DNA of 64,000 nucleotides from Dryas octopetala (GCA_963921425.1 OY992839.1:13247409-13311408), one strand, 5' to 3'; shown: positions 25,237-37,991, numbered from the stretch's first letter. Translations and numbers: made by a program. Notes: generated from the letters alone by a model not told the origin.

Positions 25237-25956
25237 AAGTAAGAGGGCAGAACAAAGACTATTAAATAGCAGTTCCACTCAAAAGATGAAACATGAGTTT
25301 TGGTCAGTCCCTACAAAATACTAGAGTGTGTGGTGCCCTGAAAAGCTTATCTTTTCATAGTAGATATTGGCAAAAATAAGAAGTAAAATGTATGTAAAAT
25401 ATAGTAAATTTCTTTACTGTACTCAAATAATTTTCAGCTTCACCACGGCAACAAGACAACCAAAAGCCAGGTTCCTGTCGTAACAGCATTTCCTCCACTT
25501 CCAAGGTTGACTGGCTTTAATCAAAACAATGCATTGCTGGTACCAGCAGAGTTGTAAGAACAGTATTGCAGAATTTATAAAAATATATTTCACTGGCAAC
25601 AATTTCGTCATGGATGTTAAATACTGTAAGTTACAAATTTCATTCAATCTATCCATTACATACTGCTACAACCTCAACAACCAGTTTCATGCTATAGCCA
25701 ACTAAGAAAAAAAATTGATAGAAAAAACAACAGCCAGCCAGAATTTATGACAGAACCTTCGGACAAACTAAAACTAAATCTAAAACTCAGTGAGCATTTA
25801 TCTTCAAAATTCTTCTATCTTTATAAAATTGAACAAGCCTCCCAACAAGCTATATGATTGAGAATCATAGAAACAAGACCAATGGTAACACATAGGAAAA
25901 ATACAAGACATTGGGAAAGCCAAGAGGGTGCCATTTGGTAACAAAACATGTTGAGA
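25237..25956. other. Spacer between convergent genes
   Basis: About 720 bp holding the 3' UTRs of the receptor kinase (+) and the E2 gene (-). No separate gene is visible. Confidence 0.5.
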
Positions 25957-28900
25957 CTAGAATGTAAGATCTTTGGGGTCCTCAATAATCTTTGCCAAGG
26001 TTTGCAAGAATGCAGAAAGATCAGCACCATAAATAATACGATGATCAGCTGTAACATTTACCTGTATATAAATGCGTGTTCCAAGAATTAGAAATTATGT
26101 TTTGCTTTAATGCATATACCAAATAAGTACAACTTTCAAATTTCTCACCTGCATTTGGTTCTTCAAACCAATCCGGCCATCCTTTGTACCCACAACAGTG
26201 GGCTGAGATGCTCCAACAGCCATAATTGCTCCCTGTGGAAATTGAAACCAGAAAGGCACAAAGATTAATAACCACTAACACACCACAGGCATCCTCACTC
26301 TCTAAGACAAATAAGCTAGAGGAAAACAGGGAGAACGCAATGCGTGAGGGGATTTCTGCCCTAAAAAAGAATATGATATGGGACCATAAAATGCGAGTAG
26401 AAACGCTTACAGTTCCAGGTGGCAGAATGGCATCAAACCGATCAACTCCAAACATCCCAAGATTAGAAAGAGTGAAGGTACCTATCAAAACATCATTAAG
26501 AAAAATCACAAATAGAAAGTATGGGTAGTCCATCTACGAAAGAGCGGTCATGACTTTTACATGTCAATAAAACAAGTAGGAAAAATGATACAAGTGCATC
26601 ACAGAAAAGTAGTCATACAAGTAATATAATAAAATTTGAAGGTTATTCATCAAAATTTGAAGTAAAATGAGGAAGAAGAATGGCAGAAACTTGAATTGTA
26701 CAAAACAAGAGAGATAAGGTACTCAGACAGTCCACCATTGTAGGGTTCTCTATGGGCCTAAAAATAAGGCACACTAAAAAATTAAGGGTCTTTTGCTTCA
26801 GGCCACTATGCCAATGAACCAAAGACCTATTGACTTTGGCTGTAACACAAAGCCAAATAGGCTACAATGGGACACGGCACTAAAAATTAAGTGTCAGACA
26901 CTTCGGATGCAGCCACCTAGTCAAAAGGTGACAGAAAGAACAGAATTTAACTGCATCATGATGAAAATTTGTAGACACTGTTGCTATAATGTACATTCTG
27001 GCTCTAATGATGCTCTGAATTGAAAAGGACAATGATGAACAATGATCGAAACAAGAGTTGGGTGTGACCTCAAAGAGCAATGATCGAGTTGAAGTGAGAA
27101 TCCAACCCACCTACCAAACTGGCATTTTCTATTTGTAAAGTACTTTACTACTTTACACACAGAACCAGGGATAATTTGAGAACCCAAGGAACCTAAGTGA
27201 CAACCTCATATACAAGTTATGGAGGATATGAGATTCTGAGCAAAGGCCACCAACTTGTTTGGGGACAGTTTCTTGGACTAAACAGAAGCATGACTGCATC
27301 ATGGATGATGAACAGTGGTTTACTCAGTATTTAGGTCTGATAATCAATTTCAAAGCAAGAAGAAGTATAAAATTCAGTAGTTCCATATTATAGTTTAGCT
27401 AAATCATTAGAAGTTTTGAAGGGAAAACGAATAATGTCATACAAACTGAAAAGTTCGGAGATCATTCCAGAAGTGCTGTTGTTTAATGCATAAGGAAGTA
27501 TAGTTTTCTTAATCCTTGTTGGACCATGCAGTAAGGATACCACAAAACAAAAAAAGAAAATTGAAGCCAATGTCATTGCACATAAATTTCTCCTCATTCC
27601 AAGTGAACTCACTCCGTTCCAACATGGTTCCAATTCCATTACGGAGACAAGTAAACTATCTTCCCACATAATCAAAAAACAGTTATTAAATTTGATAGAA
27701 ATTATCATGAATTTTGAAATAAATATCTTATACAAGTTTATAAACTTCACATGTAAAGATCTTCCATTGTTAAGTATCACATAATACACAATATCTGGTA
27801 AAACACATCATGACTGTGTTGTGGACACTGCAAGTAAAAAAGACTTGTGTTCTCTGCTTAACATTGCAAGGTTCACTAAGTACTTAGGCAAGTAATAACA
27901 GTACCTGTATTGTATTCATGAGGCTGCAGCTGCTTGGCCCTGGCCTTATCAACTAATTCCTTCCACTTTCTTGACAGTGAGTATATGTCAACCTAACACG
28001 TACATCAAAAGAGACACCCATTAAAAATTTCTTGCATCCGGAAGAACCACCAACCCCCTTACCAAACAAAAGAAACCACTACTATAAGTCAAGGCAAAAG
28101 TAAGGGCACAAACCTTGTCCGCATCCTGAAGCACTGGTGTAATCAACCCACCATCGATTGCCACAGCGACTGCAATGTTAATACTGCTATTATATGTAAA
28201 GCTATTACCATCTCTACAGCCAGAATTGACTACAGGATGTTGAACCAATGCTAGTGCTGTCGCCTTTGCAAGCAATGCTGTCATGGTAACTCCCTTTGAC
28301 TTGATCTAGAAATAAATTATAATATGCACAAATCACTAACAGAATAACACGGCAAACTTAACTTATCAATCTACAATCCTGATTCAGAACTCTCAAATAC
28401 TGAGCAGCATTCTTTAAACAAAATGCTACCTAATCGCTTAACCTTTTCAAGAAAAGGTCAACTTCTGTAGTTGAGACTGAATTTTAATCAAGCAAAACAT
28501 TAAATCTCATGATAAACAGCCCAAAATTTTGGAATCCAAATTACCTCAGAACCATCTTCTCAGTGCAGAGCATAAATGCTTTCTCAAGCAGTATGTAAAT
28601 GAAAATAGAATGAACAATGAATTTGAGTTTTATACGTCCTAAAACCCAATAAGAATTCAGCATCTTTATTGCTAAATGTTAAAGCTTTCCAGTAGTAAAT
28701 AGTAATGTAGTATATTCTACCAAAACGCAATTTTTACCTTTTTGTAGAGAGCATCGAGTGCATTAGTGGTGATGGTGTATCCCACTCTGAAAGTGGGCAC
28801 TGAGAGACTCTCAATCATGTTCCTACTCACAGCACCCTGCATTGTAGTAAAAGGCACCACCGTCCCCAACTCAATTCCCGGGCCCGCCGCTGCCGCCGCC

Positions 28901-29595
28901 TTCCCAACACTGGGTCCGGTAGCCGCCACCGCCACCTGAGCAGCAAAAGCCTCAACATCCTTAGCCACAATCCTCCCCATTGGCCCAGTTCCCACCACTG
29001 CCCCCAACTCCACATTCAAATCCTTTGCGAGCTTCTTCGCATAAGGCGATGCCACGATTCTCTTCCCTCCCTCTGATGCCGGGTGCGTCGAAGACACCGC
29101 AGCCGCCACCGTAGCTGCCGCCGCCTTAGGCACCACCGCCGGACCCACATTCTCCACAATTTGTGGCTCCGGAGACGCTGGTGCTGCTGCTGATGAAGAA
29201 TTGGCCTGGCCCTTGGCCTTGGCCTCCGCGATCTCCTCCTCGGTCTCGGCCAAGAGCGCAATAGCCGAGCCTACGGCGGCGACGCCGCCTTCCTCGACCA
29301 TAATTGTGGCCAAGTAACCGTCGTAGAAGGTCTCGACGTCCATGTCGGCCTTGTCGGACTCGACGACGACGACGCTCTCGCCCTTGGAGAGCTTGTCGCC
29401 CTCGGACTTGACCCAGGACACGATCTTACCCTCCGTCATGGTGGAGCTCAGCGCCGGCATGAAGATCTCCCGGATCTTGACCTGCACTCGGGCCCTGCTG
29501 CGGCGACCGGAAATGAGGGCGGGCGTGGAAGAAGTAGGGTTCCGGCGGAGGGTTTGAGAGCTGGGGATGAAGGAGGTGTTGAGAAGGTGAGCCAT
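25957..29595 (-). CDS. Dihydrolipoyl acetyltransferase (E2) of the plastid pyruvate dehydrogenase complex (6 exons, 465 aa)
   Basis: E2 passes acetyl groups from lipoate to CoA, making plastid acetyl-CoA for fatty-acid synthesis. Exons, 5' to 3': 29595-28738, 28305-28114, 27992-27905, 26481-26411, 26232-26149, 26061-25957, all GT-AG, with an intact frame. Residues 1-40 form an Arg/Ser/Thr-rich transit peptide. One lipoyl domain follows (FMPALSSTMTEGKI ... ESDKADMDVETF, lipoyl Lys 82), then an Ala/Pro linker, the E1/E3-binding domain (ASPYAKKLAKDLNVELG ... GTGPMGRIVAKDV, about 181-217), a second Ala-rich linker and the catalytic domain from about 245. The active-site motif is DHRIIYG (His 438), as in Arabidopsis LTA2 (about 480 aa) rather than the DHRxxDG of mitochondrial E2. 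Exon 1 is strikingly GC-rich compared with the other exons and flanks. Confidence 0.95.
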
Positions 29596-30160
29596 TTGAG
29601 CAGTCAGCGAGAGAGAGAGAGAGAGAGTGGGCGAGTGTTGTTGTTGTGCAGAGAAGGAAGGGCTGAGAGGGTGAGTGGGCTTTTATGGGAAGGTTTTGTT
29701 TGATGTTTGGGTCATTTGGGATTTTTCATATTCGGGTGTTTTTCTCGAACTCATCGAAACCAGGGCGGAGGTTCCAACTACCTTACCGGTGTATGTGATG
29801 ATGTGCTTCGTTCCTGTAAACTTTAAATTGCACTTGTCAATAATACTTAATTACGTCAATGTTCCAAAGAGTAAAACCTACTACAATAAACCTAAAAGAC
29901 ACTCTATTGGCACTAAATCTTAGATCCTAGCTGTCATTTTCTTCCCCCACACATTCATAGTTGTGATTGTCCACAGTTACAATTATCACTGTATGTAATT
30001 TAAAGATTTAGACTTGAGAGCTCAAGTTCTAGGACCCAGAAACTAAACACTAAAACTTATTCTTTAAATCATAATACAACATTGAAAAACTACAATTACC
30101 AATGAAATAAATTATGATTGTGGGTTGGTCCAAAAATTGTGGTTGTCATGTTGGTAGAAA
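29596..30160. other. 5' flank of the E2 gene and spacer
   Basis: 29605-29630 holds a short GA run in the probable 5' leader. The rest is AT-rich spacer with a 'TGTCCACAGTTACAATTATCACTG' type word like those at 2390 and 16440. It ends with TGGTAGAAA (30152-30160), the left target duplication of the next element. Confidence 0.5.
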
Positions 30161-30652
30161 GGGATAAATTTTCAAACAGGACACCTACTTTAGGGTCAAT
30201 TTTAATTTAGGTCCACCAGTTTGGGTTTGTCTTAGTATAGGACACATATTTAGGGTTTGTGTTAGTTTGGGACAATCCATTAACTCCGTTAACTTTTCTG
30301 TCAAAAAAGAAATAATTTGATTATTTTATATTTTAAAAACAAATAAAAATTAAAGAAAAAAGAAAAAAAACTAAAAAACTAAAAAACTAAAAAACAAAGG
30401 TTACTACCTAAAAAAATCAAAACACTTTTTTTTTTAAGAAAAAAAATCATTAAAAAGTTTAAAACTAAAAATTAATTTAAAATATATTAAAACTAAGAAC
30501 AAAAAAAGCAAAAAAAGAAAAAAAAAAAAAAAGTGATGCAGCAGATCTGAAATTGCATTAACCTAACCCACGCCGCGCAACCTACGTTCTATTGTCGACG
30601 GCAGCTTACCCGTCAGCGGAGGCCGCACCTGCCGACTCGACCCCAAGCTTCC

Positions 30653-30706
<54 letters not shown>

Positions 30707-31179
30707 ATCTCTCCTCTTTCCGCCCCCAGCCTGCCCAACCACCTGTCGCACCCTATTCAACCCAGCCCCAACCTGATTCGCCCCCTCCCTCCAGCCCCCG
30801 CCCCATCACACCCTCCACCCCTAGCCCCCATCGCACCCCTTCCCCCCAGCCCCAGCCCCCGTCGCACCCCCCCACCCAGCACCAGCCCCCCCCCCCCCCC
30901 GCCTGCTTTCTTCTTCCCCACCTAGAACCACCCCTACCTCTCTCTCCCCAACTCAACCCGGTTCGCCCCCTCCCCACAGCCCCTGCCCTGTCACACTCCC
31001 CACCCCCAGCCCCCGTCGCACCCCCACCCAACACCAGCCCCCCCTGCCCGCTTTCTTCTTCCCCACCCAGAACCACCCCTGCCTCTCTCTCCCCAACCCA
31101 GCCTAGCCCTTCCCCGACCACCCCCCTTCACCCCAACCCAGCCTGCCCCGCCCCTTCACAAGCCCCCCCACCCAACCCC

Positions 31180-31213
<34 letters not shown>

Positions 31214-31471
31214 GTTTAATTCTTTTGTTTTTTTTTTTTTCAATTTTAATCTTTTTAGTTTTTTAGTAGTAACTTTTTAGTTTTTTTATTTGTTTTAAAA
31301 ATATAAAATGACCAAATTATCCCTTTTTGGAAAGAAAAGTTAACGGAGTTGACGGATTGTCTCAAACTAACACAAACTCTAAATATGTGTCTTACACTAA
31401 GACAAACCCAAAACTGATGTCCTAAACTAAGATTGACCCCAAAGTAGATGTCCTATTTGAAAATTTTTCCC
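30161..31471. mobile_element. Mutator-like non-autonomous element, 1311 bp, with 9-bp target duplication
   Basis: The ends GGGATAAATTTTCAAACAGG and, inward from the right, GGGAAAAATTTTCAAATAGG begin inverted arms of about 230 bp (30161-30345 and 31285-31471). The flanks are TGGTAGAAA (30152-30160) and TGGTAGGAA (31472-31480), matching at 8 of 9 bases. A 9-bp duplication with long terminal inverted repeats is the signature of Mutator-like elements. The interior is a CT run (30657-30702), a C-rich segment with imperfect repeats of CCCAGCCCC and CACCCCCACCCA, then a GA run (31181-31212). No transposase is present. A 224-residue frame across the core is Pro/Ser low complexity and is not accepted as a gene. 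Confidence 0.88.
30657..30702. repeat. (TC)n microsatellite in the Mutator-like element core
   Basis: About 23 TC units, mirrored by a GA run at 31181-31212 on the other side of the C-rich core. Confidence 0.95.
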
Positions 31472-31593
31472 TGGTAGGAAATAGGCCAGTGTTTGCCTGG
31501 AAGGTTGCCAAAAGGGTGGTGAGGGATAAATGATGGACAATAAATAGATTAAAAGTTTGAGTTTATGACTAAAAAAGATTGTATGTTGTGGCT

Positions 31594-32380
31594 AAGGCCA
31601 TTAGCAGTGGCGAAAGTGAGAGTGAGAGTGTTGTATGAGTTTACTCACTCTTATAGTGTGCCGAAAAATTAATAATAAGCCCATTTAAGAGTGATAAATG
31701 AGAGTAATGCATGGGTCTGGGTGAGGGCTATTTGAGCTGAAGGTAATGGGTGGTGGGGCCCACCCACATGGGAGAAAAAGTAAGAGCAAAAAACTGGGTA
31801 GTGGCCGACAAGATGGGGCCCAGTCTAACAGCACCGGCCTGCCACTCCCTTAGGCACGCATGAAGGACACCAGCCGTCCAAATATGTTGATCGTTGGCTT
31901 TTTAATTTTTTTAAATTGCACCAGTTGATGTGTGCGCTGGTGACGTGACGTCATTTGAACGCTCTAAAAAGTAAAAAATCCATAAAAAAATTTTATAAAA
32001 ATTTTTTGAAAAAAATACTAAAAAAATTGTAACAGCTAGTTTTTTGTCGTTTGTCAGTGTGATTTCCTTTATATGTTTTTCGTCGTTCATATCATGAAAT
32101 AAAATAAATTGTGTTGTATTTACCATTTTTATGCATTTCAAACATTAAAAATATCAAACAACTTAAATGATCATTGGTAGAGAAAAAATATAGAATTTAT
32201 AATTTTGGTGATTAAATTATAAATCTAAATATATTTAATATTAATATTATATTAAAGATTTTTTAAAATTAAACCGGTATAATTTTTATAACTATCACTC
32301 TTAGCACTATTTAGATCACAAAATTACTTTTTATGCCACTAACATACTCACTCAACTAGTGTGGAACTGTGGATGACCTT
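31594..32380. mobile_element. MITE-like element ending in the exonuclease gene promoter
   Basis: The left end AAGGCCATTAGCAGTGG and the inverted right end AAGGTCATCCACAGTTCC match imperfectly. The subterminal words GAGAGTG and CACTCTTA also pair. There is no coding capacity. The right border lies about 100 bp upstream of the ATG at 32483. A PIF/Harbinger or hAT origin is possible; I could not define a target duplication. Confidence 0.55.
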
Positions 32381-32482
32381 ATTAATAAAGAACACAACAA
32401 AAAAGCCGTTTTTCTTTCTTTCTATTTCTTTTTTCTCGATAAATATCCGGCTTGTAAAGTCGTAACATCAAAATCATTGCAA

Positions 32483-35400
32483 ATGGTAGAAGTTGCAGCT
32501 CCTACCTGCATTCATATCAAGCCCTTTATTTCTGCAAGCCCGTGTCTTCCCGTCTCTCGAAAAATAGTGGCAACAAAACCATGGAAGGTTTCTGCAGTTG
32601 TTGCATGCTCTTCTTCTTCAGCTTCTGGGTATAATAAATTACAAACGGGGGTTGATGGGCAAGTGTTGCCAATGCCAAAGAAGACAAGCAAGAAAAGGGT
32701 CTTCTTTTTAGACGTCAATCCTCTCTGTTATGCTGGAAGCAAACCCAGCTTGCATTCGTTTGCTCATTGGGTGTCCTTATTTTTCCAGCAAGTTAGCCTC
32801 TCCGACCCTGTTATCGCTGTAAGCCCTCTTCATCACTGCACCATGTGTTCGATGAAATGCTTCATTGGTTTTCCCCCCCTTTTTTTTTTCTCGATAATGA
32901 AATGATTAACTAGTTACATCTCAGTCCAGTTCATGAAATGCTTCAATTGTTTGTTGCAATTTCTCTTTATATTTTTATTGCTGTTTCTTTTTAGAGTATG
33001 ATTTGCCGTCCGTTTAAGTGTTTAGCTGTTATTATAAGTCAAGTAATTACCAACTAGCTATTGGTATATGGTATTTCTTTTTACTTTATTTGGGACCTTG
33101 TTGGAAGAGGTCCAAGTTCGATTCCACTCCTCCAGAACAAAAAATGGTTGCTTTTTTTTTTTTTGTAAGAAAAAGAATATATATAATTCTGGATAGTAAT
33201 TGTATATGTGTACATCTATACATTTCTGCAAAAACTTACATTTCTGTTGTGTTGGAGTATTTATATTATGATGATGAATTTCATGTTGCTTACAGCACTA
33301 TAAAAGCCATATCAACCTTCTAAGAAGAACTCAAAGGTTCCTTCAGTAATTGGTTGAGATAAAAATTATTTTCATCATGATTTTGATGCAAGGAAGTCTA
33401 AAACGGCCAAAAATCTTTAGATGCTTCAATAGCACATGGGTCATATTTTGTGATTGTTATAGGAAAAGTTTTTAATTTAAACATTGGTCCCAAGACTCCC
33501 AAAAAAGATTTTCTTATTATTTCATGATGGCCCCAATCAGCACTACATTTAAATCCTGATTAAAAACAGCATAGCCTTAGGCACTTGCTTCATAAACATC
33601 GGCTTCTTTACCTTAATTGCCTTGGTAATCTTGATTTTGCGCTGCACGTGACATTGATATAATTATTTGAGACCTTTAAAACCTGTTATCAGTCATATGG
33701 ATATTGTGATCATGACAAGCTTTTATTAACATTCATGCCAGCTGTCTTTGGGCCTAATGGCACCTCTTCCCCTTCAAGATAAAAGATGTAGGCTGTGTGC
33801 TAGGGTAAATCCCAATGGACGTATCTGTAATGCAGCTACTAAAACATTCTAGTATCCTTGCTATCTATGGTATATGAACTTGGACAAGGTGTCCATATGT
33901 CTACATTTCACTGATTTATTCATTTCCCTGGAATTTAGATTCAGGGATACAGAATATTGTAAGTTTCAAGTTCAGTTCGTTTTGACTCAAGTAAATTAGA
34001 AAGAGTACTTTTTATTTTCTTCTTTTGGCCATTCTTGGCTTCTTAAACAAGACTTCTCCCATAATCATGTTTTTAATTGGGAAGGTAGCTTTAGAAATTA
34101 TTGTCCGTTGTCCTTTTGCAATGGATGAAATCACAATTTATGCTGTAACATGATGATTGCTTAGAACTGGTAATATATTTGGATTTCTTATTTCTAAAAA
34201 TATACCTTTGCAGGTTGTTGATGGGGAAAGAGGAAGTGAGTACCGGAGACAGTTATTACCTTCATATAAAGCACATAGGTGGAAATTCTTAAGACATTTT
34301 TCAAGGGGTCATGTTGGAAGGTCCTACGGAGTCATCACAAATGTTTTTAGAGAATGCAATGTGCCAGTGAGTTAACCCTCTATTGTGGTAAATTTATCAT
34401 TTTAATATGTTATAATATTATCTCAAGTCTGTTGTATCTAAATCTAATTACAGAGCTAGAAGCATTCATCAAATCTAACTTGTTTTTGATAAGTAATAAT
34501 TTATTAAGAAAACACCAAGGCGAAACTACACCTAGTACACAAGCAGTATCCATGAGCTTTATAACAGAAGAAACAAGAAACTCTAACATAGGAAAGGAAT
34601 GGAAGGGATTGTGTGTGACCATATGTGACCACTCAAATAGCCATCTCAACAATTGAGCTTTTAATTTCACCATAAAATGTGCACTCCCTCAAAGTCTACT
34701 CTTCCTGTTGAAGCACATAAAGGGGGTTGCTCTGTGGCCTTATTTGTCTTGTTTATAAATCTACCATGCCCGCCAAGAATAGATTGCAAACTGGACCTGG
34801 ATACCCAATAAAATTTGTAACTTCTAGAATATTCATAAAACCTTTTATTTTTTAATTACTTCTAAAATTCGACAGGAAGAAAATACATAAAGCACTCGTA
34901 AAAGTTTTCTAGTAATAGACAATGTGTATCCATATCTAGTGGTTGGCTCTGCAATTGGAACATGATAGAGCAATGCTTCGGATTTCTACATCCACCATAT
35001 GGAGGAGAATCCCACGGGAGGGTGGGATTACTATCTCCAGGGCTACCAACCTACCACCATTGAACTACATTATTGCTCGAACTGCCACTGCCACCGAGAA
35101 CTGATCAAATATTGGAAGTTATCAAGTTTGAGAATATGCAGTATAAGATGGTCCACTGTATAAGGTTACATATATGTACTAAATTTTGTGTTGATAAATT
35201 ATGTCTTTTTCAGAATATTATCTTTTGTTTGTGACAACTATTTCATAATCTCTTCAGGTTGAAGCCCTCTAGTTTTTTCATTTTTCTTTTCTAGAAGAGG
35301 TCGAAAGGAGTAGAAACTCTAAAAAAGCAATAAAATGTAGAAATATCAATTAACCTTTGATAGTATGGGATACCTGTTTCTTTCTTATTCGTTAACTTCA

Positions 35401-37091
35401 TGTTGCTGCTTCTGTATTTCATATTTGGCATTTCTTATGAAGGAATAAGGAATGAATACTTTCCTATATGAATTATGCTTCTGATTATGGATGGGAGGGA
35501 TCTAGTTCTTTGAAAAGATTTTTAGTAACCAATTCGCTCTCAATTCTAAAATTGCTATAAATTTGACATGACATTTCAGATATCTCTCAATACGTCCTCT
35601 CATATTTGATTTGCTCTCAAAAAAAGGCTGTAAAATGATAAAAATTTAAGGCCTAAAGTGATGCAGGTTATAAAGATAGAAGGCCATGAAGCTGATGATG
35701 TTATAGCTACACTTGTGGGGCAAGTTCTACAAACAGGATACCGAGTGGTAATTGCCTCTCCTGATAAAGATTTTAAGCAATTGCTTTCAGAAGATGTCCA
35801 AATTGTTATGCCCCTGGAAGATTTAGAGCGCTGGTCCTTTTACACCCTTAAGCACTACATAGCTCAGTATAATTGTGATCCATGCTGTGATTTGAGCCTT
35901 AGTAAGTATGACATGTAATGTGGTGATGTTCATATTACAATCAATTATGTTAGTGCTACATGTCTTTTATTTGACATATATGAGCATTTTGATGATAAAT
36001 GTTATTCAGTATCATTTCCAAAGCATTTATGTCAACTAGTATCGTTTCCAAAGTCAGTTATCAGTACATATGATGTTGGTGCATCTTCTCTTTGAAAGTT
36101 TCTTCATATATGCTATTTGATGTGACTGTGCCTGTTATGTAAGACTTCATGATTTGTATAGTGTTTATGGCTTAATTGAAAATACTATCATTAAGTCCTG
36201 GGATGTCATGGAGACAGCACTGAGATTGTTAGTTAATTGTACTAAAAGGATGACAATTTGGACAGTAATTATGCAGAAATATTTTAGAGAGCATCTGAGT
36301 CATATATGCACTTATAGCACACATAATCTATTGAGATAAGAATAACCTCCCATATGGTTCACAGTTTTGGGGTAGCAAAAATAAGTTGGAGTTCTTTCAG
36401 AGACAGTTTTTATTTCTTTTTTATTTATCAGTTTCTTTGACGACAGTTGTCTAGCTTCTGACGTGGATTTACTAGGCTGCATTTTGGTCTGATGAACCAA
36501 GCAAATTCCTCTTTATTTGATATGATTTCCATAACATGTTTTGTATTTCTATTCACTTAATGTCTAGGGTGCATTGTGGGTGATCAGGCAGATGGTGTTC
36601 CTGGGATCCAACAGCTGGCTCCTGGGTTTGGTCAGAAGACTGCCCTAAAGCTCTTGAAAAAGCATGGTTCATTGGAAAATTTACTAAACACAGCTGCAGT
36701 AAGAACTGTGGGCAGACAGTATGCTCAAGATGCTCTTACAAAGCATGCTGATTACCTACGAAGGAACTACAAGATTCTTGCCCTTAGGAGGTAATGCATG
36801 TGCAACTGTACACATGCGCGTGCATGCCTGTGTTAATTTATTTATTTTTTCAAACATTTTCCAGGGATTATACCTCTATCCAGAGTCATCTTATTGCCTT
36901 GCCTTATAGCGGTCCTTAGTTCTTGATATTGTGGGTCACTTTTCTGTAGGGATGTCGATGTTCAACTTAAAGAGGAATGGTTGGTTAAGAGAGACACAAG
37001 CAACGATTCAACAACTTTGTCTAACTTCTTTAAATTCTTGGAAGAAAGCCAGAAGTTCAGTCATCAAAATGGATCTATTTCAAATGGCTAG
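32483..37091 (+). CDS. Organellar 5'-3' exonuclease, PolI-N/FEN-like (5 exons, 362 aa)
   Basis: Plant homologue of the 5' nuclease domain of bacterial DNA polymerase I, which removes RNA or flaps during DNA replication and repair. Exons: 32483-32818, 34214-34366, 35667-35901, 36568-36790, 36950-37091 (1089 nt, frame intact). Residues 1-65 are Ser/Ala-rich with few acids, consistent with an organelle-targeting peptide. Nuclease motifs in order: VFFLDVNPLCY, VVDGERGSEYRRQLLPSYKAHR, EGHEADDVIATL, IASPDKDFKQLL, and GDQADGVPGI followed by the helix-hairpin region FGQKTALKLLKKHGSLENLL. The metal-binding Asp/Glu pattern looks complete. Arabidopsis has two such proteins (OEX1 and OEX2); this resembles At3g52050. 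The start is the first ATG after the upstream MITE giving a plausible transit peptide; an upstream in-frame Met at 32369 lies inside the MITE end. Confidence 0.92.
34478..34690 (-). mobile_element. LINE 3'-end fragment, antisense in exonuclease intron 2
   Basis: On the minus strand the frame VKLKAQLLRWLFEWSHM ... followed by SPWCFLNKLLLIKN resembles the C-terminus and 3' tail of plant L1-type LINEs, which often end in a 'LK..FL..L..W' block and a tail close to TACTTATCAAAAA. On the plus strand the tail reads TTTTTGATAAGTAATAATTT at about 34483. Only the terminal 0.2 kb is present, as expected for 5'-truncated insertion. Family recognition is from memory. Confidence 0.6.
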
Positions 37092-37991
37092 GTTGATAGG
37101 TAATTCCTTATAGCTTTCTATATGAATAACTAGTTACATTCCCAACATTATCTCCATACTTGAGATGATCCTCAATGCAGCAAGTAGGGTTACCTGTGAT
37201 AAACATCAAATACATCATCTTGATAACAGATGCTGCGTTGTCCACACAGATAGCTCCCTCTTGTGAGCAAAACAAGTAGTTCCCCAAATGGCCAATACAA
37301 ACTACTTGCTGTCTCTTCTCCTGCCTGTGATGACACTTTCAGATGAGCTGGTATGAAGCTAAAGAATTCAGCTTTCTCTTCATCGCCAAGTTGAACAGGA
37401 AGCTTAATTCCAAAGTCATGTGGATCAGAAGCCATAGACAAGTGCCAATATTGCAGTAACAAATGCAGTTGAGTAGTGCAGGATGCTAATGGAGCAAAGA
37501 GGAGTCTTGGCATGATGTCATACTTGGAGACCACATGGCAAAAATTGCCACCCCGTACATGTCATACTTGACATGTTTTTTAATTTTCATCAAATCCTTG
37601 TAATTTGTAAAGCTTTCTTGTAAAACTTTGCCAATGAAACAAATACTTGATTATATTCTAGAAATTATAACAAGAATATAAATTCTGTGGTGTATAAGCA
37701 ATCAAGCTTCTGGCTCTGTTAATACATGATTTCTAATTTTTTCTGGTTTTGTTCTTTGGCTTTATTGAGTTTTTTAGGTTTTTGTTTTGGTGTAATTATT
37801 TGATGGGTCCATGGCGTTGGCTTTTGGCAAAGGTAGTGCTATACCAGCAAAAATCTTCCTACTTTCTACCAATAATTATAATTAGTTATAAATATTATGT
37901 TAAGCTTGGTTATATATATACACACACATATGGGAAAGAAGGATAATAATAACAATACTGCAGTGGGATTATATATATATATATATATATA
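37092..37991. other. 3' UTR of the exonuclease gene and spacer
   Basis: Includes probable 3' UTR after 37091, an antisense frame at 37190-37534 (listed separately) and a TA run at about 37969-37990 bordering the hairpin element. Confidence 0.4.
37190..37534 (-). other. Antisense open frame of coding-like composition, unknown
   Basis: A 114-residue minus-strand frame directly downstream of the exonuclease stop. Its composition is protein-like (DFGIKLPVQLGDEEKAEFF ... FIPAHLK), not low-complexity. It ends just before CACAG|GTAACC, a good donor in the same orientation. It could be an exon remnant of another gene or simply a chance frame in the 3' UTR. I recognise no family. Confidence 0.25.

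Noticed and set aside
30592-31266. 224-residue plus-strand frame rich in Pro and Ser
   Set aside because: It is a translation of a CT run and C-rich repeats inside a Mutator-like element; long frames exist on both strands and no conserved domain appears.
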